From JADJPL01 sp964607915 (lineage in GTDB: Bacteria; Bacteroidota; Bacteroidia; Chitinophagales; Saprospiraceae), in contig CAZSMU010000035.1 in assembly GCA_964607915.1 (NCBI GenBank), forward strand, positions 1-26,790: a stretch of 26,790 nt of DNA. The letters are read 5' to 3'. The notes beneath the pieces are model-generated. The model saw only the letters and a program-made list of their open reading frames with translations, did not search any database and was not told the origin of the DNA. Below are positions 7,186 through 14,371 of this stretch, piece after piece (the stretch's first letter is position 1; each line of letters starts with the position of its first letter). The position numbers were made by a program, and so were the translations under genes.

Positions 7186-7938
7186 ATGATTCGTATAGCC
7201 GACTTCGATACGCGCCCCCCCAAGGGCACAGAAAAAGAAGAGTATAAGAAAAAAACGGAAAAGTTGACTCAACGCCTCGGCGAGCTCCAGGATATGCTTT
7301 TTGCCCAAAAAAAGTACAGCGTCCTGGTGATCTTCCAAGGCATGGATGCGAGTGGGAAAGACGGGGCTGCAAAGAATGTGTTCCGCGAATGCCATCCTTC
7401 GGGCCTCCGGGTTTTTTCGTTTAAACGCCCCACCGAAGAGGAATCCGCCCGCGATTTCCTCTGGCGCATTCACCAAAACGCCCCGCCCAAAGGCATGATC
7501 CACCTGTTCAACCGCTCACACTACGAGGATGTGCTCATACAGCGTGTACACCAATGGGTTGACGAAGCGACTGTGAACGCGCGATTCGATGCCATCAACG
7601 CGTTTGAATCGCTGCTCATGCACCACGGCAATACCATCCTGTTCAAATTCTACATGCATATCTCCTATGAACAGCAAGGCATTGAACTCCAACAGCGCCT
7701 CGATTCCAGGTCTAAAAACTGGAAACACAACGAAAACGATTGGAAAGAGCGCAGCTACTGGGATAAATACATGGCTTGCTACGAAGATGTGCTCAACCGC
7801 AGCCACGAACCATGGACCGTCATACCCGTGGACGAACGCTGGTACCGCGATTTCGCGATTGCAAAAACGATAGTGGACCGGCTGGAAAAGCTCGATCTGG
7901 CATATCCGCCTTTTCATCCCGTGGTCAAACCTACTTAA
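7186..7938 (+). CDS. ppk2: Polyphosphate kinase 2 family protein (PPK2)
   Basis: A single-domain PPK2 of 250 residues. It has Walker A GMDASGKDG (52-60), Walker B-like FNRSHYEDV (108-116), and family text PSGLRVFSFKRPT and ARDFLWRIHQNAP. The lid and C-terminal region follow with RLDSRSKNWKHNENDW and IPVDERWYRD. PPK2 enzymes transfer phosphate between polyphosphate and nucleotides. The sequence resembles the single-domain class I/III enzymes that phosphorylate ADP or AMP, but the exact class cannot be set by eye. It acts in the cytoplasm. Tight spacing places it in one transcript with the DUF58 and S4-domain genes. The start ATG follows the DUF58 stop directly. Confidence 0.9.
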   Translation: MIRIADFDTRPPKGTEKEEYKKKTEKLTQRLGELQDMLFAQKKYSVLVIFQGMDASGKDGAAKNVFRECHPSGLRVFSFKRPTEEESARDFLWRIHQNAPPKGMIHLFNRSHYEDVLIQRVHQWVDEATVNARFDAINAFESLLMHHGNTILFKFYMHISYEQQGIELQQRLDSRSKNWKHNENDWKERSYWDKYMACYEDVLNRSHEPWTVIPVDERWYRDFAIAKTIVDRLEKLDLAYPPFHPVVKPT

Positions 7939-7942
7939 ACCA

Positions 7943-8362
7943 TTGCCCTTGAATCCGGAAAAACTGCGCATTGACAAATGGCTCTGGTGTGTACGCATTT
8001 TCAAGTCCCGCACCCTCGCAGCCGACGCCTGCAAAGCGGGTAAGGTCAAGATGAACGATGTACCTCTGAAGCCCTCGCACCTGGTCGCTGTCGGCGATAT
8101 GGTCGAAGTACGGAAAAACGGGTTCAACTTCCGCTTTCAGGTACTACAGTTGCTCAAGAGCAGGGTGTCGGCCCCTATCGCCCAAGCCTGCTACGCCAAC
8201 CAGACACCGGAAGAAGAACTCAACAAGTACAACGACTGGTTCATCGGGAAAGGTGCCCCGGAGAGGCGAGACCGCGGTGCCGGCCGCCCCACCAAACGCG
8301 AGCGCCGTCAAATTGACGAATTCAAGTTCAACCCCGACCTGGACTGGGACGACGTAGATTGA
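7943..8362 (+). CDS. hslR: S4-domain RNA-binding protein, Hsp15 (HslR) family
   Basis: A 139-residue protein with an N-terminal S4 RNA-binding domain (about 8-70): LRIDKWLWCVRIFKSRTLAADACKAGKV and an adjacent VGDMVEV. A basic C-terminal tail (GRPTKRERRQ) and an acidic end follow. Hsp15 binds free 50S subunits carrying a stalled nascent chain; this role is inferred from the family. The frame has no ATG near its start. The likely start is the TTG at 7943 or the TTG at 7949, four or ten bases after the PPK2 stop, which suggests translational coupling. The 3' end faces the RND pump gene with only 15 bases between stop codons. Confidence 0.85.
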   Translation: MPLNPEKLRIDKWLWCVRIFKSRTLAADACKAGKVKMNDVPLKPSHLVAVGDMVEVRKNGFNFRFQVLQLLKSRVSAPIAQACYANQTPEEELNKYNDWFIGKGAPERRDRGAGRPTKRERRQIDEFKFNPDLDWDDVD

Positions 8363-8377
8363 CCCCTCTCCGCAAGT

Positions 8378-11300
8378 CTACTCCCTTGGCTTTACCTCTA
8401 CCCTGGGCGGCAGCAACTTATACAGCAAGGGCGTCACTACCCGGCTGAGAAGCGTAGAACTAATCAGCCCGCCAATCAACACAAATGCGAGCGGCGACAC
8501 CAGGGGCGAACGCTCCAGGGCCAGTGGGATCAACCCGCCAATCGCGGTCAAGGTCGTCAGCAGAATGGGCAGAAAACGGGTTTCAGCACCCTCCACTACA
8601 GCCTGATCCAGCGGCATCCCGCTCTCCCTCAGTTGGTTGGTATAGTCCACCAATAATATCGAGTTCTTGATTTCGATGCCCATCAGCGCAATCATCCCTA
8701 CCGTAGCCACGAACGACAGCGTTTCACCAATCGCGTATAACATACACAAGGCTCCAATAACTCCCAACGGGATGACCGAGAGCACGATAAATGTGCTTTT
8801 AAACGTCCGAAATTCAAGTACGAGAATCGCGAAAAGCCCAAAAATGGCGATCAGGACGATACTCCCCATCCCGCCAAACGATTCGGCGCGAGTCTCCAAC
8901 TCACCTCCGGCAGCGATGCTCAGCCCTTCCGGCTTTTCCCACTGCTGTACCTTGTCGAGCACCTGCTCTGCCAAAGCACTGGTGTTGTAGCCGGTGGCTA
9001 CGAAAGCCGTGACGGAGGCAAAACGCTCCTTGTTGAAGTGGCGAAGGAGGGGCTGGGCACTCTGCAACTCCAGCGTAGCCACTTGCTGAATGGGAATCAA
9101 CGCCCCGCTCATGGACGTGATGTACATCCTGGAAAAAACCTCCAGCGCGTCTTCCCTGTTTTTATCGAGCGATACCAATATCCGGTATTCATCCCCACTT
9201 CCCGTGCGGAGTTGCCCGATTTCCAGTCCGGCGAGCCCCAGGCGCACGGTGCGGGCAATTTCAGCGACCGGGACGCCCAGCATTCCCGCTTTTTCTTTAT
9301 GTACGTTGATTGCCAAATCTGTCTTAACCAGGGACAGGGGATTGCTGACGTAAATCAAACCTGGCATAGTGCGCATCAGTCGTTCCACCCGGGCAGACCA
9401 GGCGCGCAGCGTGTCCAGGTTATCGGATTTTACGCGGATTTCAACCGGTGCTTCCACCGGAGGCCCTTGGGAAAAACGCCGCACCTGGATGATCGCCCCC
9501 GGATATTGCAAAAAACGCTCCCGCAAGCTATCGGTACACGCCGAGAGTTCCGGCACCCGAATCCCAGGGTTTAGCTGTACATGCAACTGGGCAAAATTCG
9601 TCGCGTCTTTTTTCTGAAATTCATTGTAGTAAATGCGGGGATTGCCCCGCCCTACATTCGCGCTTACCCCCACGACGCGGGCATCTTTCAACAGCTCGCT
9701 TTCCACCTCCTGCGCTACCGCATCCGTGGCATCCAGAGAGGTGCCCAGGGGAGTCTGTATATCCACCAGGAACATCGGCTTCTCCGACATGGGAAACAAA
9801 CTGAACCCAATGGCAGGGACCAGGCCAAGACTGGCTAAAAAAACCAGCGCGGTCAGCGACAAAGCCGTGCGCGGATAGCGCATGGCCCACTCTAATACCT
9901 TTCGGTAGGGGTCGTTTAGGTAGCGCTTGAAGGCCCGTAGGAAAAAGTTGCCCTCCGTCCGCTCGTGTTTTTTCAACAATACGTTTGACAAGAAGGGAAT
10001 GATCGTCAATGCCACCAGCAGGGAAGCCAGAATAGTAACTAAAATAGCCACCGGAAGGCTTCGTATAAAATCGCCCGACGATTCCGGCAGGAACGCAAGG
10101 GGCAAAAAGGCCAGTATGAGCGTGGCCGTACAGCCTATGACCGCTACCCCGATTTGTTTGGTCGCAAGGATGGCCGCTTCCTTCCTGGAATACCCCAGGC
10201 GAAGGAACCGCTCTATATTTTCGACGACGACGATGCTGTCGTCCACCAGCAAACCCAGTGAAATGACCATCCCCACGATGCTGAGCTGGTTGAGGGAGTA
10301 GTCCAGTAAATCCAGCGCGAACAGGCCGATAGACAAAGACAGCGGGATAGAAATCATCACTACGGCCGAGGCGCGCAAGCCGAGCGGAAGCAGAGTGAGG
10401 AGTACGAGCAGCACGGCGATGCCGAAGTCTTTGCCCAGGCCTAGGAGCCTTCTCTCTACATGTTCAGCCTGGTCAAAGGCAACTTGAAGCTGTATGTGTG
10501 CCGGCAGGCTTTCCTTGAACGACTCCAGCAAGGGCTTTAGCCTGGCGTCATTTTGCACGATATTTTTCAGATCCTTGAGCATCGCGATCACCCAGACGGC
10601 TCTTCTGCCGTTATACCTGGCCCGATAGACCAGTTCCTCTTCGGTCAGGGTGACATCTGCCACGTCGGCAAGCAGTACTATTTTGCCGTCGGCGCCACTG
10701 TGCACTACGGCTCCCCGCAAGTCTGCCAGCTCCTGGAACCTGCTGTTGGTTTTTACATTGAACCGGCGCGAGCCGAGGTCAATGCCGCCTCCCGGGATAT
10801 TGACATTCTGGCTTTGCAAGGCACCAATGACCTGATTGACCCCAATTCGGTAACGCGACATGCGCTCCAGGTCCAGGAGCACCTCAATTTGTTGTTCGGG
10901 AAACGCTTCTCGTTGTACCTTTTTCAGGTCGGAGAGATTATTCTCGAGCAATTTCTCCAATTTCTCGGCATACGTGGCGAGCTCCGCGTACGATGCCGTC
11001 TCAGAGACCAGCCCTGCCTGCAAGATAGCCACATCGGACGACGACGCACGCACCACATTCAAGGCGGCAAGCTCTTTAGGAAGGGTATTGCGCAGGCGGT
11101 TCACCTCCCGCACCACATCGTTGTTGCGCGACGCTATGTCCACTCCGTACGAAAACTCCACGCGCATAGAGAGCAGGCCGTCTTCGCAATCGGTGATTAT
11201 TTTTTTGATATCGTCCAACTCGTACAAAGCCTCTTCAATGGGGTCGGCCACCAATTCTTCGATATCCTGCGGGCTAGCCCCCGGATAAATCGCCAGGACG

Positions 11301-11437
11301 ACGAAGATAGGCGCCTGAAAAGGAGGGTCTTCCCCGCGGGGCATATTCACGAGCGCGTTCAGGCCCAGAAAGAGGGCCAACAGAAACAGTATGAGGGTAA
11401 ACGAGTAATTCCGGACGGAAAAAGAGACGATTTTCAT
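8378..11437 (-). CDS. RND-family efflux pump, inner-membrane permease (AcrB/HAE1-like)
   Basis: The 1019-residue protein has the length and layout of an RND pump: a first membrane helix at about 11-30, a large periplasmic loop, helices from about 337, a second loop, then the final helix set. The proton-relay pair Asp399-Asp400 is in GLLVDDSIVVVEN. Other family motifs are PGASPQDIEELVADPIE near the N-terminus and a G.I.NSILLVDYTNQ-type segment in the C-terminal half. It should export drugs or other hydrophobic compounds using proton flow, together with the adaptor and outer-membrane channel encoded just upstream. The sequence does not show which substrate is used. The ATG at 11437 follows the adaptor stop by nine bases. 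Confidence 0.92.
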   Translation of the reverse strand: MKIVSFSVRNYSFTLILFLLALFLGLNALVNMPRGEDPPFQAPIFVVLAIYPGASPQDIEELVADPIEEALYELDDIKKIITDCEDGLLSMRVEFSYGVDIASRNNDVVREVNRLRNTLPKELAALNVVRASSSDVAILQAGLVSETASYAELATYAEKLEKLLENNLSDLKKVQREAFPEQQIEVLLDLERMSRYRIGVNQVIGALQSQNVNIPGGGIDLGSRRFNVKTNSRFQELADLRGAVVHSGADGKIVLLADVADVTLTEEELVYRARYNGRRAVWVIAMLKDLKNIVQNDARLKPLLESFKESLPAHIQLQVAFDQAEHVERRLLGLGKDFGIAVLLVLLTLLPLGLRASAVVMISIPLSLSIGLFALDLLDYSLNQLSIVGMVISLGLLVDDSIVVVENIERFLRLGYSRKEAAILATKQIGVAVIGCTATLILAFLPLAFLPESSGDFIRSLPVAILVTILASLLVALTIIPFLSNVLLKKHERTEGNFFLRAFKRYLNDPYRKVLEWAMRYPRTALSLTALVFLASLGLVPAIGFSLFPMSEKPMFLVDIQTPLGTSLDATDAVAQEVESELLKDARVVGVSANVGRGNPRIYYNEFQKKDATNFAQLHVQLNPGIRVPELSACTDSLRERFLQYPGAIIQVRRFSQGPPVEAPVEIRVKSDNLDTLRAWSARVERLMRTMPGLIYVSNPLSLVKTDLAINVHKEKAGMLGVPVAEIARTVRLGLAGLEIGQLRTGSGDEYRILVSLDKNREDALEVFSRMYITSMSGALIPIQQVATLELQSAQPLLRHFNKERFASVTAFVATGYNTSALAEQVLDKVQQWEKPEGLSIAAGGELETRAESFGGMGSIVLIAIFGLFAILVLEFRTFKSTFIVLSVIPLGVIGALCMLYAIGETLSFVATVGMIALMGIEIKNSILLVDYTNQLRESGMPLDQAVVEGAETRFLPILLTTLTAIGGLIPLALERSPLVSPLAFVLIGGLISSTLLSRVVTPLLYKLLPPRVEVKPRE

Positions 11438-11446
11438 GGCGTGGGC

Positions 11447-12661
11447 TTAGCGGACGATGGAAATTTTTTTTCCGTGTTTCAGGTAGGCAGCACCGCTGGT
11501 AGCTACCAAGGTGCCCGGTTTCACCCCTTTTGTGATTTCCACTTTGTCGGCGTATAGCTTTCCGATTTGTACCTCGGTGCGCTGTACGTACTGACTGTCG
11601 CGCACCACGTACACGATGCCGCGCTCCCCTTCCACTTCGATCAATGCATCTATCGGGATCACCGTAGAGGGTTGTCCGGATTCCGGAAAGATGCGGACAG
11701 AAGCGACCAGTCCTGCTGCCAGTCGAGGAGGATAGTTTTTCAGGGACAGTTCAGCATCAAAGGTACCCGATTGCGGGTTGATCGTTTCTGCCAGATTGCT
11801 CACCGATGCCTGAAAGGTTTTGCCAGGGAAGGCATCGAAGGTCACCTCAGCCGCGTTTCCGAGGCGCGTGGCGGCCCAGTCCTTATCGGATAGCCCGACC
11901 CGGATTTTCCAGTCTGCTTTATCCGTACCGATAATGGCGAAGACCGGCATTCCAGGCGCGGCGATTTCGCCGCTGTGCAGCAATACCTTCAGCACTTTCC
12001 CATTCACCGGGGCGCGCACTTCGGAGTAGCTTTGGTTGAAGCGGGCGATTTCGATAGTTTCTTCGGCCAGTCGCAGGGCAGTCGTCGCATTCTGTACTTG
12101 TTCGAGGGTAGCGATGCTATCGGCGTACAAGTTTTTGGCCCTTTGTAAATCCCTTTTTGCTTTTTCCAGTCCTTCTTCTGCCTGTCTGACCTGGGCATTG
12201 ATTTCCGTCAGGTTCAGGGTGGCGAGGAGCTGGCCTTTAAACACGTTTTCTCCTTCCTCTGCAAACACCCGCTTGATTACCCCCCCGGTTTTGAAGGCCG
12301 GCCGCGCCTCCTGGTTGCTGACGAGGGCCCCCGCCCCGCTGACGACAGAAGAAAGCGTTATTTCCTGGACCAGTGCTGTGCGCACCGGGATATGCCCGCT
12401 TTGAGGCTTTCCTTTTTCCGCATCGCTCTCCCCCGTGCATGCAGGCAGCAGAGCCAGGCCGGCCAAGACCAACAAAGACAGATATATACCGGACTTGTTG
12501 CCACGGGTTTTCAATTGGAAAAAAAGAGGCTTTTTTTGCACACAAGAAGGCTTTTGGGGGAGGTCTAACCCTGCCCGATAATCGAAACAAGGCACCTGGT
12601 GGACACAAAAGGACCTTTTCGCCCCCTCGATGATTCCCCTCGCAGCAAGTCTATGATTCAT
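11447..12661 (-). CDS. RND efflux membrane-fusion (adaptor) lipoprotein with in-frame repeat insertion near its N-terminus
   Basis: From the ATG at 12661 the product has 404 residues. The mature part is a periplasmic adaptor: a lipoyl/biotinyl-like half motif (AFKTGGVIKRVFAEEGENVFKGQLLATL), a coiled-coil hairpin (QVRQAEEGLEKAKRDL...), the second half motif (SEVRAPVNGKVLKVLLHSGEIA) and beta-barrel domains. The lipobox LLPAC places the lipidated Cys at residue 75, unusually deep. Residues 5-56 are encoded entirely by the repeat element at 12494-12649. Removing them joins MNHR to SGIYLSLLVLAGLALLPAC, a normal lipoprotein signal with Cys23. The ATG lies two bases after the tolC-like stop, fitting translational coupling. 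Translation could instead begin inside the element at GTG 12541 or TTG 12514, restoring a short signal. Function call is firm; the true start is open. Confidence 0.85.
   Translation of the reverse strand: MNHRLAARGIIEGAKRSFCVHQVPCFDYRAGLDLPQKPSCVQKKPLFFQLKTRGNKSGIYLSLLVLAGLALLPACTGESDAEKGKPQSGHIPVRTALVQEITLSSVVSGAGALVSNQEARPAFKTGGVIKRVFAEEGENVFKGQLLATLNLTEINAQVRQAEEGLEKAKRDLQRAKNLYADSIATLEQVQNATTALRLAEETIEIARFNQSYSEVRAPVNGKVLKVLLHSGEIAAPGMPVFAIIGTDKADWKIRVGLSDKDWAATRLGNAAEVTFDAFPGKTFQASVSNLAETINPQSGTFDAELSLKNYPPRLAAGLVASVRIFPESGQPSTVIPIDALIEVEGERGIVYVVRDSQYVQRTEVQIGKLYADKVEITKGVKPGTLVATSGAAYLKHGKKISIVR
12494..12649 (-). repeat. MITE-like element, copy 3 (156 bp), inside the adaptor gene
   Basis: The ends are inverted relatives: CTTGCTGC (12649 to 12642, minus strand) and CTTGTTGC (12494-12501, plus strand). 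The length of 156 bases is exactly 52 codons, and this frame has no stop. Its minus strand aligns along its whole length with copy 1 (1061-1218), including the blocks TGCTGCGAGG, GTGCCTT, GGGCA and CAAAAG. The inverted repeat may extend by two or three bases outward (AGACTTG / CAAGTCC). No clear target-site duplication is visible. Confidence 0.65.
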
Positions 12662-12663
12662 AA

Positions 12664-14028
12664 TCAATTGTTTTTAATTTCGATAAGGGGAAAAGCAGCC
12701 CAGGCCCGCTCCATTTCGGCGAAGCGGACAAACACCCCATAATACGCTATGGTTTGCTGTACCTCCAGGACGTAGAGGGAGGTTTGCGCGTCTATGAGTT
12801 CTATTTGGCTGGCCATGCCTTCCTCGTAGCGGCGGAGCGTCTGCTGGTAATAGCGGCGTGCCGCGGCGAGCTGTGCGGGATAGCTTTCCCAGGCGGCCCG
12901 GGCGGCCTGGAAATCGTTTTGTGCTTTCTCCATTTCCAGTTGGAGCGCTCGTTCGCTGTAGCGCAGCCGTTCGTCCAGTTGCATGCTTTCCACTTGTGCC
13001 TTTTGTACCTGTAACTTTTGTCGGCCCCAGTTCCATATAGGTACTTCAAGGCTCAAGCCCAGGAGCACATAGCCTCCCCACTTGAAATCGAACCCCTGGG
13101 AGCCTATGTCGAGCTGTGCGCCTATGACAGGGCGGCGGCGCGCTTCCTCCAGATTTACCAAAAGCGTACCGGCCTCTTTTGCGATTTTCAACTGAGCGAT
13201 TTCCTCCCGCATTTCCGGCCCTACGGGTGCCAATGGTTCTGCAAATACTAATTGAGAATCTATTTGAATGGGCTCATCGGATGCCCTTTGCAGCAAGAAG
13301 TTGAAATACAGCCGGGCATTGTCGCGGTTGAGGCGCGCAGAGAGCAATTGCGTTTCCAATTTAGCCCGCTCTGCGGTATTGCGGTCGAGGGCAGAAGCGA
13401 TAATTTTATCGTTGCGCAGCAGCCCTTCCTGTACACGGCGCTGGGCGTCTATCAGCGTCAGGTACTTTTCCAAAACACCGATCAGGGCATCGGTTTGGAG
13501 ATAGTTGAAATACGCAACTTTCACTTCTTTGGCAATTTCTCGCTGCACTACCTGTACGCGCAACGCTTGTATATCGGACTGCAGTCCCTGTAAACTGCGG
13601 TTCAGCGCGATTTCAGCTCGCAGGATAGGCTGTCGGATGCGGAAGCGCGCGTCGTAGAAATTATTGGGCAAAAATTGCTCTTCCACATTTTCGATGCTCG
13701 GAAAGCTGCTCGATTGCGTCAGGCGGTTTAGAGTGGCGTACACGGGATTCAGCAAATCGCCGACCGGGAATTCTATCCTTCGCCCGCCATCCGCCAGGGA
13801 ATAGGTAGTCCCGAACCCCAGTTCCGGCTTGTTCATACGGACTGCGAGGTCCTGCGTGATGCGCTGTGACTCCAGCTTCAACACGGCCTCTTTCAGCAGG
13901 GGGCTTTTTGAATACGCTTCCGCAATGTAGCGGTTCAGGACGTCGGAAGGCTGTGCCTGCAATACAATCGGCAAAAACCCTAAGGACATTCCGATAGTAC
14001 ACGTGGCCAATAAGTATATTTTTTGCAT
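12664..14028 (-). CDS. TolC-family outer-membrane efflux channel
   Basis: This 454-residue protein has a signal peptide ending near LQAQ (residues 23-26). The rest has the long amphipathic helices and paired repeats of the TolC/OEP family, for example KLESQRITQDLAVRMNKPELG in the first half and AARRYYQQTLRRYEEGMASQIELIDAQTSL in the second. It should form the outer-membrane duct of the efflux system whose adaptor and pump genes follow on the same strand. The ATG at 14028 gives a complete signal peptide. The stop overlaps the start region of the adaptor gene, with two bases between TGA and ATG. Upstream lies a 343-base region with a promoter-like box, a palindrome and direct repeats that may control the operon. 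Confidence 0.88.
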   Translation of the reverse strand: MQKIYLLATCTIGMSLGFLPIVLQAQPSDVLNRYIAEAYSKSPLLKEAVLKLESQRITQDLAVRMNKPELGFGTTYSLADGGRRIEFPVGDLLNPVYATLNRLTQSSSFPSIENVEEQFLPNNFYDARFRIRQPILRAEIALNRSLQGLQSDIQALRVQVVQREIAKEVKVAYFNYLQTDALIGVLEKYLTLIDAQRRVQEGLLRNDKIIASALDRNTAERAKLETQLLSARLNRDNARLYFNFLLQRASDEPIQIDSQLVFAEPLAPVGPEMREEIAQLKIAKEAGTLLVNLEEARRRPVIGAQLDIGSQGFDFKWGGYVLLGLSLEVPIWNWGRQKLQVQKAQVESMQLDERLRYSERALQLEMEKAQNDFQAARAAWESYPAQLAAARRYYQQTLRRYEEGMASQIELIDAQTSLYVLEVQQTIAYYGVFVRFAEMERAWAAFPLIEIKNN

Positions 14029-14093
14029 AAAAAGGCGCTACCAGTTTTTTAACTTTTCGCGAGAAGAACCGTTAAAGTCTATTTTTCGCTGAA

Positions 14094-14101
14094 CAAAGCT
14101 A
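14094..14101 (-). promoter_or_regulatory. Candidate -7 box of the RND efflux operon
   Basis: The minus strand reads TAGCTTTG, a perfect TAnnTTTG, 66 bases before the tolC-like ATG. A TTTTG lies upstream but at about 27 bases, longer than the usual 17-23, so this is only a candidate. Confidence 0.4.
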
Positions 14102-14123
14102 ACTCTTTTTTCGCTGTGGCAGG

Positions 14124-14139
14124 TGACACAAAAGTGTCA
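14124..14139. promoter_or_regulatory. 16-base palindrome, possible operator of the efflux operon
   Basis: TGACAC-AAAA-GTGTCA is a perfect inverted repeat with 6-base arms. It lies about 23 bases upstream of the candidate -7 box, overlapping where a -33 element would be, a usual place for a repressor or activator site. No regulator gene is adjacent, so the binding protein is unknown. Confidence 0.45.
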
Positions 14140-14143
14140 AAAA

Positions 14144-14182
14144 GGCCATAAGCGCATTTTTCTTAGACGGCCATAAGCGCAT
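14144..14182. repeat. Two identical 14-base direct repeats
   Basis: GGCCATAAGCGCAT occurs at 14144-14157 and again at 14169-14182, start to start 25 bases. They sit immediately beyond the 16-base palindrome, upstream of the efflux operon. Such spacing could suit binding of a dimeric regulator. Function is inference. Confidence 0.5.
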
Positions 14183-14327
14183 ATTCGGAACTTTTTGCTG
14201 AGGGTAAAACAGGCGCGTTTTTCAGGTCCCATTCAAAATGTCGCACCAATGGGATATTTCGTGATATTTTGAATTACAAATCCATCTCACCCTTTTCATG
14301 TTTTCCTTTATCCTCTAAAATAATTCT

Positions 14328-14343
14328 ATTTGTAATTACAAAT
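14328..14343. promoter_or_regulatory. Perfect 16-base palindrome overlapping the promoter of the 14372 gene
   Basis: ATTTGTAATTACAAAT is fully self-complementary with no loop. Its left half supplies the possible -33 TTG (14330-14332), and it ends five bases before the -7 box. The half AATTACAAATCC is repeated at 14272-14283. This is the layout expected of an operator, possibly for autoregulation by the DNA-binding-like product encoded next to it (inference). Confidence 0.45.
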
Positions 14344-14356
14344 CCCCTTATATTTG
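14330..14356 (+). promoter_or_regulatory. Bacteroidota-type promoter of the 14372 gene
   Basis: TATATTTG at 14349-14356 is a perfect TAnnTTTG. A TTG at 14330-14332 precedes it by 16 bases, one short of the usual minimum. Transcription would start near 14363, leaving a leader of about nine bases. Confidence 0.55.
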
Positions 14357-14371
14357 TTGAAAATTCAATAA

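Larger units (their letters stand above)
14029..14371. promoter_or_regulatory. Divergent regulatory region between the efflux operon and the 14372 gene
   Basis: This 343-base gap holds no gene. It carries a -7 box on each strand (14094-14101 minus, 14349-14356 plus), a 16-base palindrome near the efflux side, a pair of identical 14-base direct repeats, a second 16-base palindrome near the 14372 side, and a 12-base direct repeat AATTACAAATCC at 14272-14283 and 14334-14345. The separate sites are listed individually where the evidence is clear. Confidence 0.5.

Noticed and set aside
10553..11557. 334-codon plus-strand open frame opposite the RND pump
   Set aside because: Antisense shadow of a well-supported pump gene; composition rich in His, Gln and Arg, as expected of a reversed frame.
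14144..14182. Possible CRISPR-like array
   Set aside because: Only two 14-base units with an 11-base gap; too short and too few for a CRISPR array, and no cas gene is present.
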